Below are positions 1 to 10,103 of a stretch of 32,294 nt of DNA, piece by piece (positions within the stretch are counted from its first letter, which is position 1; every line of letters starts with the position of its first letter). The position numbers and the translations under genes are program-made. The notes below the pieces were generated by a model. It was not told the DNA's origin, did no database searches, and worked only from the letters and a program-made list of their open reading frames with translations. The stretch comes from Thiomicrospira cyclica (lineage in GTDB: Bacteria; Pseudomonadota; Gammaproteobacteria; Thiomicrospirales; Thiomicrospiraceae): the NCBI GenBank assembly GCA_022736205.1, contig DZAT01000001.1, positions 12,358-44,651 on the forward strand, read 5' to 3'.

Positions 1-1436
<1,436 letters not shown>

Positions 1437-1450
<14 letters not shown>

Positions 1451-2459
1451 CACCAGACGTCGTGTTGGCTGTTGGCAACTTAATGGCACGAATTTGTGCG
1501 TCTAAATCAGCCATTAATTCTGGATTTGCTTTAAGGTGTTGGCGCACATTGTCTTTACCTTGACCAATTTTTTCACCTTTATAACTATACCAAGAACCTG
1601 ATTTATCAATGATTTTTAAATCCGATGCTAAATCGATAATTTCGCCTTCACGCGAAATGCCTTCACCATACAGAATTTCAAATTCAACTTCTTTAAATGG
1701 AGGTGCAATTTTATTTTTAACAACCTTAACTTTGGTTTGGTTGCCCAAAATATCTTCGCCTTTTTTGACCGCGCCAATACGACGCACATCTAAACGAACA
1801 GAAGCGTAAAACTTCAGCGCATTACCACCCGTCGTTGTTTCTGGGCTACCGAACATCACACCAATTTTCATACGAATTTGGTTAATGAAAATCACTAAGG
1901 TATTGGTACGACTGATACTACCTGTCAGTTTACGCAGCGCTTGCGACATCAAACGCGCTTGTAACCCCATATGAGAATCACCCATATCGCCTTCAATTTC
2001 AGCTTTAGGGGTTAATGCTGCTACCGAGTCAACCACGACGACTTCAACACCACCAGAGCGAACCAGCATATCAGTAATTTCAAGGGCTTGTTCACCATTG
2101 TCTGGCTGAGAAATCAGCAGTTCTTTTAGGTTAACCCCTAACTTTTCAGCATAGCTTGGGTCTAATGCATGCTCGGCATCAACGAAAGCGGCTGTACCGC
2201 CCGCTTTTTGAATCTCGGCAACAATATGTAACGCTAATGTTGTTTTACCAGACGATTCTGGTCCGTAAATCTCAACAATACGACCACGCGGCAAACCGCC
2301 AGCGCCTAGCGCAATATCCAACCCTAATGAACCAGTGGAAACAACCTGAATATCGCGCATGGCAGTACCATCGCCCAAACGCATGATCGAACCTTTACCA
2401 AATTGCTTTTCAATCTGTGACAAAGCGGCGCTAAGTGCCTGTTTTTTTTGCTCATCCAT
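1437..2459 (-). CDS. recA: Recombinase RecA
   Basis: DNA-dependent ATPase that forms filaments on single-stranded DNA, drives homologous strand exchange and acts as co-protease in SOS systems. It has 340 aa, typical length. Walker A is GPESSGKTT at residues 66-74. [10 protein letters not shown] (Walker B region), the loop-1 stretch [33 protein letters not shown] and [20 protein letters not shown] are all present. The start is fixed by homology (MDEQKKQAL) and by an AGGAGA ribosome binding site 9-14 bases upstream on the minus strand. No CTGT-N8-ACAG LexA operator was found between it and the cinA-like gene, which is unusual for a gammaproteobacterial recA. recX overlaps its 3' end. Confidence 0.99.
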
Positions 2460-2669
2460 CGGTTGAATATTCTCCTGCCAAGTTAAGGAAGCACACGTAA
2501 GACGAAGCGTGTCTTTTGCAATCGCAAATTATCGCATAAAACGAAACAATGGGCTAATACGAAACTCTAAAAACTACCTTTCATCATCCTCTCGGATGCG
2601 AGGGTCTATCATAATCAAAGGAAATAGATTTCCGTGTTAGCGGGTATGACTTTCTGTTAACAGCTCTTT
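2460..2669. other. cinA-recA intergenic region, no LexA box
   Basis: This 210-base stretch holds the recA ribosome binding site and candidate -10. It also holds a small hairpin (CATCC-TCTC-GGATG, 2585-2598), a GGAAA/TTTCC hairpin near 2620-2634, and a 10-base palindrome CTGTTAACAG (2653-2662) just beyond the cinA stop. The palindrome has LexA half-sites but only two bases between them instead of eight, so it is not a normal SOS operator. No convincing intrinsic terminator for the cinA-like gene was seen, so some read-through into recA is possible. Confidence 0.4.
2528..2536 (-). promoter_or_regulatory. Candidate extended -10 promoter element for recA
   Basis: Read on the minus strand the sequence is TGCGATAAT, an extended -10 box (TGn plus a 5/6 match to TATAAT), about 70 bases upstream of the recA start. 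No good -35 hexamer is visible at 16-18 bases. The transcript leader would contain a small hairpin (ACACG/CGTGT arms). This is an inference from sequence only. Confidence 0.4.
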
Positions 2670-3164
2670 TCATTCGATATGCCGCAAGCGATCCAACATC
2701 CCTTCTAAAGCAGCAAGGGTCGCTTGCTCCCTAACCGAATCACGATCACCATCAAATTGAAAGCGCTGTGACACGACAGACATATGTTGACCTGCCCAAG
2801 CAATCCATACCGTACCGACTGGCTTACCTGCCGAAGCACCATCAGGTCCTGCAATACCAGAAATCGCAACCGTTAGCTGTGCATGTGCATTTTGCAGCGC
2901 ACCAATTGCCATTTCTTCGACGCATTGCTTGCTCACAGAGCCATGCTCTTGAATCGTTAAAGGATGCACGCCGAGCATTTCATATTTCGACTCGTAACTA
3001 TAAGCAATAAAAGCTCGCTCGAACCACGCCGAACTACCCGCAATAGCTGTTAATGCTTCTGCGACCATACCACCCGTACAAGATTCAGCTGTTGCAACCA
3101 TGACCTTTGCTTTTAATAAGGCTTGAGATAGCTCTGTCACTTTTTGTAAAATTTTTTCTCGCAT
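2670..3164 (-). CDS. pncC: Nicotinamide-nucleotide amidase (CinA C-terminal domain protein, PncC)
   Basis: Predicted to deamidate nicotinamide mononucleotide to nicotinate mononucleotide, recycling NMN formed by NAD-dependent DNA ligase. At about 164 aa it is the stand-alone PncC/YgaD form without the N-terminal MoaB-like domain of full CinA. Family motifs are clear: VATAESCTGGMVAEALT near residues 25-40 (including the catalytic Ser), FIAYSYESKYEMLGV, and VAISGIAGPDGASAGKPVGTVWIAW. The frame begins at a GTG (3173), but the ATG at 3164 (MREKILQK) is favoured because it fits the family N-terminus better. It lies just upstream of recA on the same strand, the usual position in gammaproteobacteria, and is divergent from mutS. 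Confidence 0.92.
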   Translation of the reverse strand: MREKILQKVTELSQALLKAKVMVATAESCTGGMVAEALTAIAGSSAWFERAFIAYSYESKYEMLGVHPLTIQEHGSVSKQCVEEMAIGALQNAHAQLTVAISGIAGPDGASAGKPVGTVWIAWAGQHMSVVSQRFQFDGDRDSVREQATLAALEGMLDRLRHIE

Positions 3165-3184
3165 TACATACACTCGTTAGTTAT

Positions 3185-3335
3185 GAGAAGCTCTAAAAGC
3201 CTCGCTACGCTTGTTTTTAGACTTCCCCAAGTTTATTTGTCCTCTGGTGGAAGGGATTAATCAATGGGTTACATGCTATTTTAGTACACCCCTTCCCCCA
3301 GACCCCCAACCCTTGTAGATTATTTAGAAGTCCTC
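3185..3335 (+). repeat. MITE-like 150-bp repeat, copy A
   Basis: Full copy of a family also found at 8965-9113 and 21790-21939. It begins with an A/T hairpin (CTCTAAAAGC against GTTTTTAGA, 3191-3221). Next comes CTGGTGGAAGGG (3244-3255), which can pair with CCCTTCCCCCAG (3290-3301) with one mismatch, then ACCCCCAACCC, and a right end TTAGAAGTCCTC that is an imperfect inverted copy of the left end. The central part here (ATCAATGGGTTACATGCT) is nearly identical to the degenerate inverted copy at 13119-13211. It lies between the divergent pncC and mutS genes, 20 bases from the pncC start. Confidence 0.85.
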
Positions 3336-3437
3336 AATATATAGTTAATATGATGCGTCACGACTGAGTAATATGGCAAGTCAATAAGCAATAAATCATC
3401 AGAATAAAATAACAAATATGAGCTGTATCACGATTTT

Positions 3438-3446
3438 TGTTAAAAT
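3438..3446 (+). promoter_or_regulatory. Candidate extended -10 promoter for mutS
   Basis: TGTTAAAAT is an extended -10 element (TGn plus TAAAAT, 5/6 match to consensus), 36 bases before the mutS ATG. The same motif occurs before the dnaJ-like gene, with one base changed, and before the PhnD-like gene. No strong -35 is visible. Confidence 0.4.
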
Positions 3447-3481
3447 GATCACATTAGTCTAAACAAATACCATAAAAAATC

Positions 3482-6064
3482 ATGACCAAAACACCCGTTT
3501 CCCCCGCTCACACCCCGATGATGCAACAGTATTTTGCGCTCAAAGCGGAAAATGCTGACAAACTCTTGCTCTATCGTATGGGTGATTTTTACGAATTGTT
3601 TTATGACGATGCCAAAGAAGCAGCACAACTGCTCGAATTAACACTGACCCATCGTGGACAATCAGCTGGTAGCCCCATTCCGATGGCTGGGGTACCCGTG
3701 CATACGCTCGAAAACTATTTAACAAGACTAGTGAAACTCGGACGTTCGGTTGCCATTGCCGAGCAAGTCAGCGAGCCAGGTCAAGGCAAGGGCATTGTCG
3801 AGCGCAAGGTGGTGCGCATTGTCACCCCAGGCACGTTAACAGAAGATGCATTATTAGAAGACAAGCGCGACTGTTTACTCGTTGCACTCAACCCACATAA
3901 AGAAACAGTAGGCATTGCCGTACTCGATATCAGTAGCAATCGCTTTTATGCCACCGAAATTTCTACAACCGCATTAGCGAACGAGCTATCACGCTTACAA
4001 CCCGCTGAAATCCTCTGGCCAGAAACACTGGTGTTACCTGACAATCTCGTGAACAACCCAGCGATCAGCCCCTATTCTGCGTGGCATTTCGATGCGACAC
4101 AGGGAAAAGAGCGCTTATGTCAGCATTTTAAGGTACACAACCTTCATGCGTTTGGACTAGAAACCATGCCTTTTGCCACAGGCGCAGCTGCTGCTGCCTT
4201 GCGTTATGCCCAACATAGTCATCAACAGACACTTGAGCATGTTAGTAGCATTCACAGCTATGCGCTCGATGACTATTTACTGATCGATGCCACCACCCGC
4301 CGCAATTTAGAACTAGATACCAATCTATCGGGCGGTAATAGCAATACGTTGCTATCGGTTATCGACCGTTGTCAAACCGCGATGGGCAGTCGTTTACTAC
4401 GTCGTTGGCTACATCAGCCATTGCGCAATGCGCAAGCCATTAATGCCAGACTAGATGCTGTAAGCTGCTTTGTGCAAGATCAGAGCCAACTCGAGAAAAC
4501 ACGAGAAACTTTGGGCTTGTGTTGTGACCTAGAACGTATTTTAACGCGCGTCGCCCTTGCCAGTGTGCGCCCTCGCGAATTGCGTCAAATCGAACAAACG
4601 CTTGTTCAATTACCCACATTACAAAGCCTATTGAGTCAACAACCTGCCCTCGCAGCACTGGCAGCACAACTTGTCCCCCAGCCCGAACTGCAACAGCACC
4701 TTAACCGTGCATTAGCAGAAAGCTTGCCGCTATTGATTCGTGATGGGGGCGTTTTTGCAGCAGGATACGATACTGAATTGGACGAATGGCGCAGCCTGCA
4801 AAAAGATGGTGGCGATTATCTACTGGCACTGGAAACACGCGAGCGCGAACGTACGGGAATTAACACCCTTAAGGTGGGTTATAACCGTGTACATGGCTTT
4901 TATATCGAAATTTCACGCAGTGATGATACTGTGTTACCCGATGACTATATTCGTCGTCAGACCATCAAAAACTCTGAGCGCTATATCACACCAGAGCTAA
5001 AAGCCCATGAAACCAAAGTGCTACAAGCCGATGAAAAAGCTTTAGCCCGCGAACGCGCACTTTATGCAGAGCTGATTGCGTTATGTCAGCAACACCTGAT
5101 TGTGCTTACCCCTATTGCTAACGCGCTAGCAGAATGTGATGCGATTAGCACACTTGCTGAACGCGCTTTAGCCCTTCAATGGCATCGTCCTAGCTTTAAT
5201 AATAAAAGAGGACTGACCATTACAGGCGGTCGTCATCCTGTGATTGAAAGTGTCTTACGCGAACCCTTCATTAGCAACAACACACAACTGAATGAGGCAC
5301 AACGTCTGATGCTCATTACAGGTCCGAATATGGGCGGTAAATCGACCTACATGCGCCAAAGCGCCATTATTGCGATTTTGGCGTGCATGGGGAGTTTTGT
5401 GCCTGCTCAATCGGCAGAAATTGGACAAATCGACCGCATCTTTACGCGTATCGGTGCCAGTGATGATTTAGCCAGTGGACGCTCGACTTTTATGGTCGAA
5501 ATGAGCGAAACCGCACATATTTTGCATCATGCCACACCAAACTCGCTGATTTTATTGGATGAAATCGGACGCGGCACTTCGACCTACGATGGTTTATCGC
5601 TAGCATGGGCAATTGCTGAAGAAGTCATCACCTTAGGCGCGTTATGCCTGTTTGCTACCCATTATTTTGAACTAACCGACTTAGAAAATACGCACAAGGG
5701 CTGCTTCAATGCCCATGTCAGCGCTATGCAACACAATGGCAAAGTTGTGTTCTTGCACAAAATTGAACAAGGTGCGGCGAGTCAAAGTCATGGTATCGCC
5801 GTTGCCGCCCTTGCTGGCATGCCAGAAGCAGTACTCAAACGCGCGCAACAACGCCTGCATCAGCTCGAAGCCAGTGCACACCCGCTTGAAAAAACGAGCA
5901 GCCGTCCCCACATACAAGAGCAACAAGCACAGCTTTCGTTATTTTCGAACAGCCCCGCTAAGGATGCAATTGTGGAAAAATTGGATAGCATCACTGTGGA
6001 TGACTTAACGCCTAGAGCTGCGTTAGAACTTTTGTATCAATTAAAAGCATTAACTGAGGCATAA
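3482..6064 (+). CDS. mutS: DNA mismatch repair protein MutS
   Basis: Recognises base mismatches and small loops and recruits MutL. It has 860 aa, usual length. The N-terminal mismatch-binding domain has the Phe-x-Glu motif as FYE at residues 36-38 (MGDFYELF). The connector, lever and clamp domains follow, with conserved [14 protein letters not shown]. The C-terminal ATPase has Walker [10 protein letters not shown] starting at residue 614, the Walker B region [16 protein letters not shown] and the following FATHYFELT. The ATG at 3482 is chosen by homology; there is no recognisable Shine-Dalgarno sequence in the A-rich bases before it, so initiation may be weak or SD-independent. A thioredoxin-TPR gene starts six bases after its stop, suggesting co-transcription. 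Confidence 0.98.
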   Translation: MTKTPVSPAHTPMMQQYFALKAENADKLLLYRMGDFYELFYDDAKEAAQLLELTLTHRGQSAGSPIPMAGVPVHTLENYLTRLVKLGRSVAIAEQVSEPGQGKGIVERKVVRIVTPGTLTEDALLEDKRDCLLVALNPHKETVGIAVLDISSNRFYATEISTTALANELSRLQPAEILWPETLVLPDNLVNNPAISPYSAWHFDATQGKERLCQHFKVHNLHAFGLETMPFATGAAAAALRYAQHSHQQTLEHVSSIHSYALDDYLLIDATTRRNLELDTNLSGGNSNTLLSVIDRCQTAMGSRLLRRWLHQPLRNAQAINARLDAVSCFVQDQSQLEKTRETLGLCCDLERILTRVALASVRPRELRQIEQTLVQLPTLQSLLSQQPALAALAAQLVPQPELQQHLNRALAESLPLLIRDGGVFAAGYDTELDEWRSLQKDGGDYLLALETRERERTGINTLKVGYNRVHGFYIEISRSDDTVLPDDYIRRQTIKNSERYITPELKAHETKVLQADEKALARERALYAELIALCQQHLIVLTPIANALAECDAISTLAERALALQWHRPSFNNKRGLTITGGRHPVIESVLREPFISNNTQLNEAQRLMLITGPNMGGKSTYMRQSAIIAILACMGSFVPAQSAEIGQIDRIFTRIGASDDLASGRSTFMVEMSETAHILHHATPNSLILLDEIGRGTSTYDGLSLAWAIAEEVITLGALCLFATHYFELTDLENTHKGCFNAHVSAMQHNGKVVFLHKIEQGAASQSHGIAVAALAGMPEAVLKRAQQRLHQLEASAHPLEKTSSRPHIQEQQAQLSLFSNSPAKDAIVEKLDSITVDDLTPRAALELLYQLKALTEA

Positions 6065-6069
6065 CAAAA

Positions 6070-6936
6070 ATGAGCAACAGCCCTTTCATTATTAACGCAA
6101 CACAAGAAAACTTCGCCGAATTACTCGACCTATCGTCTCAAAAACCCGTACTGGTCGACTTTTGGGCGAGCTGGTGTTCGCCTTGTCGCCAACTCAAACC
6201 CTTGCTCGAAAAGCTCGCGGTTGAATATGCAGGTGGATTTGTGCTCGCTTTGGTCAATAGCGACGAGCAGCAAGCTTTAGCGCAACAATATGGTGTGCGT
6301 AGTTTGCCAACGTTAATGCTGTTCAAAGATGGTGTTGCCATTCAAACCGAGATGGGGGCACAACCCGAGCCAAAGATTCGTGCGATGCTCGACCCACACA
6401 TCGCACCACGCGCTTCAGAAAGTTTACGCAGCCAGGCTAAACAGGCACTCAACGAAGGACGTGCGGATGATGCAATCGAATTACTAACTCAGGCAGCAGG
6501 CGAGGAGCCAGAAAACTATAAAATCCATTTAGATTTAGTGGGTGTTTTTATTACTCAAGGCAGACTTACCGATGCCAATCAGTTGTTTAACGCGCTTGGC
6601 AAAGAAGCGAAAGAATCTAAAGAAGGCAAACCCATCGCCGAACTCTTATCATTTGCCACCATCACTTCCGATGCGCCCAGTCCTAGCGAATTAGCAGTGC
6701 AGCTCAAAGCCGACTCAAGTAATCATCTCGCTCTGTACCAATTAGCTGCTTATGCCGTTTTGGATCGTCAGTTCAATGATGCGATGGAGATGTACTTACA
6801 AATCATCCGCCAAGATAAAAACTTTGCCGATGGTGCAGCCAAGCACGCTTTACTCAAGTTATTTGATATGATTAACCCAAGCCAGCCCGACTTAGTGCGT
6901 GCAGGTCGTCGCAAATTACAAATGTTACTGTTTTAA
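6070..6936 (+). CDS. Thioredoxin-TPR protein, CnoX/YbbN-like chaperedoxin
   Basis: Predicted cytoplasmic thioredoxin-fold holdase. Residues about 5-108 form the thioredoxin domain with the active site WCSPC (Cys36 and Cys39). The remainder is helical with TPR-like repeats (residues about 115-288), the architecture of E. coli CnoX, which protects substrates from oxidation and passes them to GroEL and DnaK. E. coli CnoX lacks the CxxC motif, whereas this protein keeps two cysteines and may retain redox activity, as described for CxxC-containing members of the family. Length (288 aa) fits. It follows mutS by five bases, with a weak AGG site in the mutS end, and probably shares its transcript. 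There is no signal peptide. Confidence 0.88.
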   Translation: MSNSPFIINATQENFAELLDLSSQKPVLVDFWASWCSPCRQLKPLLEKLAVEYAGGFVLALVNSDEQQALAQQYGVRSLPTLMLFKDGVAIQTEMGAQPEPKIRAMLDPHIAPRASESLRSQAKQALNEGRADDAIELLTQAAGEEPENYKIHLDLVGVFITQGRLTDANQLFNALGKEAKESKEGKPIAELLSFATITSDAPSPSELAVQLKADSSNHLALYQLAAYAVLDRQFNDAMEMYLQIIRQDKNFADGAAKHALLKLFDMINPSQPDLVRAGRRKLQMLLF

Positions 6937-6949
6937 TTCAAACGCTATC

Positions 6950-6976
6950 AAGTGTCTGCAAAAATAACAGACGCTT
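6950..6976 (+). other. Hairpin after the thioredoxin-TPR gene
   Basis: AAGTGTCTG and CAGACGCTT pair over nine positions with one G-U, around a nine-base A-rich loop. No U-tract follows, so this is a weak terminator candidate or mRNA 3'-end stabiliser rather than a clear intrinsic terminator. Confidence 0.4.
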
Positions 6977-7017
6977 AACCTATTGAATCGTCAATAAAAA
7001 AGCAGGAAAAACCAGAC

Positions 7018-7491
7018 ATGCCAAACCAACTCAATCAGCCAATTGCAGCCTTTAGGCTTGCTGCTTACCCGACAGGCGAACTGAGCAATGCTGATTTGCT
7101 CGGTAAATGGTGTGCGCTCTATTTTTATCCAAAAGACAACACGCCAGGCTGCACACAAGAAAGTGTCGAATTTCAAGCCAATATCGAAGCCTTTCAGACA
7201 CTCAACACAACAATTGTTGGTGTATCGCGCGATAGCATTAAATCGCACAACAACTTTGCGACAAAATTTGAATTAACCTTCCCACTCATCAGCGATGCTG
7301 AAGAAATATTGTGTCAACAATTCGATGTTTTAAAAGAAAAAATGAATTACGGACGGACGTATATTGGTATTGAACGCAGTACCTTCTTAATTGACCCACA
7401 AGGTATCTTACGTGCAGAATGGCGTAAAGTCAGTGTTAAAGGGCATGTCGAGGCAGTATTGGCAACGTTAACGGAACTGAATCCAGTTTAA
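7018..7491 (+). CDS. bcp: Thioredoxin-dependent thiol peroxidase, BCP/PrxQ family
   Basis: Reduces hydrogen peroxide and organic hydroperoxides using thioredoxin. It has 157 aa, typical. The peroxidatic cysteine is Cys45 in PKDNTPGCTQE; VGVSRDSIKSHNNFATKF, FPLISDAEE and GIERSTFLID are family blocks. The resolving cysteine found five residues on in E. coli BCP (CxxxxC) is absent: the position is valine. It may work as a 1-Cys enzyme or use another Cys such as the one in EILCQQF. A good AGGAAAAAC ribosome binding site precedes the ATG. The neighbouring thioredoxin-fold protein makes functional association plausible but not shown. Confidence 0.93.
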   Translation: MPNQLNQPIAAFRLAAYPTGELSNADLLGKWCALYFYPKDNTPGCTQESVEFQANIEAFQTLNTTIVGVSRDSIKSHNNFATKFELTFPLISDAEEILCQQFDVLKEKMNYGRTYIGIERSTFLIDPQGILRAEWRKVSVKGHVEAVLATLTELNPV

Positions 7492-7512
7492 GCAAAATAT
7501 AGGCAACTTATC

Positions 7513-8964
7513 ATGATTAGCACGCGCAAACGCATCAGCGGAAAACGGTTATTTGTTTTAGACACCAATGTGTTAATGCATGACCCTATGGCATTACTTG
7601 CCTTCGATGAACATGATTTATTTATCCCGATGGTGGTACTCGAAGAGCTGGATGCGAATAAAAAAGGCGTTTCAGAAATCTCTCGCAATGTACGCGAAAC
7701 CAATCGATTGCTGGACACCCTTATTGGTGATGCCAGCGCAGCTGAAATTGAGCAGGGGCTGCCCTTGGCACGGATTGTTAATGTAGGATTGGTTAACAGC
7801 AAACCGATGGGCAAAGGACGCAAGGGACAACTCGGCAAACTTTACTTTGAAACGCGTCCCTTACAATACAATACGATTAATGATATTTTTCCGACTCAAA
7901 AAGCCGATAACACCATCTTAAAATGTGGTTTGGCACTCATGAAGCTAGACCCAAATACGCAAATTACCTTAGTCACCAAAGACATTAACATGCGTATTAA
8001 GGCATCGGCTGTTGGCTTGCATGCCGAAGACTACTTTAATGACAGCGTGCTCGAAGATGCCGATCTGCTTTATACGGGTATGCGCGAATTGCCAGCAGAT
8101 TACTTTGAAAACGGTGGCGCTGACCTCGCTTCTTGGCAAGAAGGTGCTTACACCTATTATCGCGTCGAAACGCCAGAAGAAGACCCGTGGGTGGTTAACG
8201 AATGCTTGTATGTTCCCGACGAAGCGGGATTTTCTGCCATTGTCGCACGTCAAGATGGTAACAGCAGCGTATTACGTTATCCGCGCGACTATCGCAGCCC
8301 CCATCATGGCGTATGGGGCATGAATGCGCGCAACCGTGAGCAAAACTTTGCGCTTAACTTTTTAATGGATCCAGAAATTGATTTAGTTACCTTGCTTGGA
8401 CCTGCTGGCACAGGTAAAACCTTGCTTGCGCTCGCTGCAGGATTAGCACAAACCCTAGACGATAAGCGATATGGCGAAATCATTATGACGCGTGCCACTA
8501 TCCCGATTGGTGAAGACATCGGCTTTTTACCGGGAACGGAAGAAGAAAAAATGGCACCGTGGATGGGAGCATTAATGGACAACCTTGAAGTGTTAACGCA
8601 ACAGGACAAAAATGCAGCTAAATGGCAAACCGCTAGTACCCAAGAAATCATTCAACAACGCATTAAAATTAAGTCGATGAATTTTATGCGAGGTCGTACC
8701 TTCATGAATAAATACATTATTATTGACGAAGCGCAAAACCTGACTTCGAAACAAATGAAAACACTCATTACCCGTGTTGGTCCAGGTACCAAATTGGTTT
8801 GTATTGGTAACATTGCCCAAATCGATTCACCTTATTTAACCGAAACGACTTCTGGTCTAACCTACGTAGTCGATCATTTTAAAGGTTGGGAACATAGCGC
8901 ACACATTACGCTCACGCGTGGTGAACGCTCACGCTTAGCGGACTATGCACAAAAAGTGATGTAA
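7513..8964 (+). CDS. PIN-domain PhoH-like ATPase (YlaK/PhoH2 type)
   Basis: Fusion of an N-terminal PIN ribonuclease-like domain and a C-terminal PhoH-type P-loop ATPase, 483 aa; PhoH2 proteins of this architecture have been described as RNA helicase/ribonucleases. The PIN domain (residues about 11-165) shows LDTNVLMHDP, VVLEELDANKKG, KADNTILKC and VTKDINMRIKA, supplying the acidic metal ligands. The ATPase has Walker A GPAGTGKT at residues 296-303, then MTRATIPIGEDIGFLPGT and IIIDEAQNLTSKQMKTLITR (Walker B). No transmembrane segment or signal is present. It starts 21 bases after bcp and its stop codon is followed directly by repeat copy B. Confidence 0.93.
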   Translation: MISTRKRISGKRLFVLDTNVLMHDPMALLAFDEHDLFIPMVVLEELDANKKGVSEISRNVRETNRLLDTLIGDASAAEIEQGLPLARIVNVGLVNSKPMGKGRKGQLGKLYFETRPLQYNTINDIFPTQKADNTILKCGLALMKLDPNTQITLVTKDINMRIKASAVGLHAEDYFNDSVLEDADLLYTGMRELPADYFENGGADLASWQEGAYTYYRVETPEEDPWVVNECLYVPDEAGFSAIVARQDGNSSVLRYPRDYRSPHHGVWGMNARNREQNFALNFLMDPEIDLVTLLGPAGTGKTLLALAAGLAQTLDDKRYGEIIMTRATIPIGEDIGFLPGTEEEKMAPWMGALMDNLEVLTQQDKNAAKWQTASTQEIIQQRIKIKSMNFMRGRTFMNKYIIIDEAQNLTSKQMKTLITRVGPGTKLVCIGNIAQIDSPYLTETTSGLTYVVDHFKGWEHSAHITLTRGERSRLADYAQKVM

Positions 8965-9113
8965 GGCACTTCTAAAAAACCCACTTCGTGGAACTTTTAG
9001 TGTACCTAAGTTATTTTTCCTCTGGTGGAAGGAATTAAATCAAGTGGTTACAGGCAATATTAGTACATCCCTTCCCCCAGACCCCCAACCCCTTTAGGTT
9101 ATTAGAGGCTCCC
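8965..9113 (+). repeat. MITE-like 150-bp repeat, copy B
   Basis: Begins at the base after the phoH-like TAA. The left hairpin pairs CTAAAAAACCCAC with GTGGAACTTTTAG. The middle holds CCTCTGGTGGAAGG and CCCTTCCCCCAG, then ACCCCCAACCCC and the right end TTAGAGGCTCCC. Imperfect terminal inverted repeats are visible (GGCACTTCTAA at left; GGGAGCCTCTAA reading in from the right). It fills nearly the whole gap to the next ORF at 9120, and the AGAGG in its right end sits 11 bases before that ATG. Confidence 0.87.
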
Positions 9114-9119
9114 TGTAAT

Positions 9120-9698
9120 ATGCTCAATCCAATGGCAATTAACTCGATTGGTGTCTATCAGCAGCTTGTGCAACAGGCTGCGTACAATATTCCGACGTTA
9201 TTGCCTAGAATCCAACAAACCGCAGCAAGCGAAGCGATTCATCATGTCGATGAACAGCCCGTTGATCGCGACCCTCGCCAACAAACAGAGCTTCACACGC
9301 TTGTCGATTACACCCCTTGGCTCAAGCATCTTTATCAACACTGGCAAACACACCTGCAACAATCCTTAGGTAAGCATCCCCACCCCAAACCGACCGATGA
9401 TATGCATTGGCATCCTGCCTCGAGCGCAAAACTACTGAACGATGTTGCCTTGGCTTACACTGGCTGGCTGTGGCATCAAGAACACAAACCCCTGCCAGAA
9501 AGCATCGAGCAAATTACCTTGCTGTGGCGCGACGCATGGGGCTTGTTTAGCGACGAGCTCAAACAAAGCAAAGCAGATCATAACGTCATTGCAGCACTGA
9601 ACAACACTGCCAACCAATTTCACCAACTATGGATAGAGTCCTGCTTGCATTTAGCTTACTTACAGCAAACCCTACCGTACAATAACAATCTTCAATAA
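9120..9698 (+). CDS. Unknown protein, 192 aa
   Basis: Not recognised. The product is soluble-looking, with no signal peptide or membrane segment. It is rich in His, Gln, Trp and Leu, with many aromatic positions in predicted helices (YTPWLKHLYQHWQTHLQQ, LAYTGWLWHQEH, ITLLWRDAWGLFSDELKQ, FHQLWIESCLHLAYLQQ), suggesting an all-helical fold. It starts seven bases after repeat copy B, which may supply its ribosome binding site; a second ATG at 9132 is an alternative. A strong ribosome binding site and a 12-base gap connect it to the VF530-family gene, so the two probably form a small operon. The reading frame is intact with codon use like its neighbours, supporting a real gene. Confidence 0.75.
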   Translation: MLNPMAINSIGVYQQLVQQAAYNIPTLLPRIQQTAASEAIHHVDEQPVDRDPRQQTELHTLVDYTPWLKHLYQHWQTHLQQSLGKHPHPKPTDDMHWHPASSAKLLNDVALAYTGWLWHQEHKPLPESIEQITLLWRDAWGLFSDELKQSKADHNVIAALNNTANQFHQLWIESCLHLAYLQQTLPYNNNLQ

Positions 9699-9710
9699 TA
9701 GGAGTGACGC

Positions 9711-9968
9711 ATGCCAGATAACAGCGCCAGTGCAACGCAAGCACATAACCCCCTACATGGCATTACCTTAGAAATGATGGTCACAGAACTCGAAGCCTAT
9801 TTTGGCTGGGAAGAATTGGCTTACCAAATTCCCATTCGCTGCTTTGCGCTCGACCCGAGCATCAAATCTAGCCTAACATTTCTACGCCGCACCCCTTGGG
9901 CGCGAGAAAAGGTCGAAGGACTGTATGGCTTTATGTTACGCGAGCAAAAACGCAACCATATTGCTTAA
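9711..9968 (+). CDS. VF530-family (DUF2132) small protein
   Basis: Conserved small protein of unknown role, 85 aa. The family signature is clear: NPLHGITLEMMVTELEAYFG, then RCFALDPSIKSSLTFLRRTPWAREKVEGLYG (residues about 13-75). The family's solved representative is reported to have a nucleic-acid-binding-like fold; a DNA- or RNA-related role is only suggestive here. An excellent TAGGAG ribosome binding site lies six bases before the ATG. It is probably co-transcribed with the unknown gene just upstream. Confidence 0.88.
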   Translation: MPDNSASATQAHNPLHGITLEMMVTELEAYFGWEELAYQIPIRCFALDPSIKSSLTFLRRTPWAREKVEGLYGFMLREQKRNHIA

Positions 9969-10014
9969 GCCATCGATAAAAGCCCCTCCTCATACCCCTT
10001 TTCGCCGCTCTCTA

Positions 10015-10023
10015 TGCTAAAAT
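10015..10023 (+). promoter_or_regulatory. Candidate extended -10 promoter for the PhnD-like/GGDEF-EAL pair
   Basis: TGCTAAAAT, an extended -10 element, lies 80 bases before the ATG at 10104, in the gap after the VF530-family gene. There is no clear -35. It suggests that the signalling pair has its own promoter. Confidence 0.4.
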
Positions 10024-10103
10024 CAAGATTAGATGTGTTAGTTATATAGGACATGTTATTTACGTAGAGCGATCAAATAATCAATAGGCTTTGGGGAAAG
10101 AAC

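Larger units (their letters stand above)
3173..3481. other. Divergent pncC-mutS intergenic region (about 310 bases)
   Basis: About half is repeat copy A. The remaining 145 bases next to mutS are A/T-rich and hold a candidate mutS promoter (3438-3446). No small ORF with a ribosome binding site, and no RNA gene, was recognised. Confidence 0.6.

Noticed and set aside
2653..2662. CTGTTAACAG as an SOS (LexA) box for recA
   Set aside because: The half-sites are two bases apart rather than eight and lie almost 200 bases from the recA start.
3185..3335. CRISPR array from the repeated blocks
   Set aside because: The copies are single, dispersed and 150 bases long; there is no regular spacer arrangement and no cas gene.
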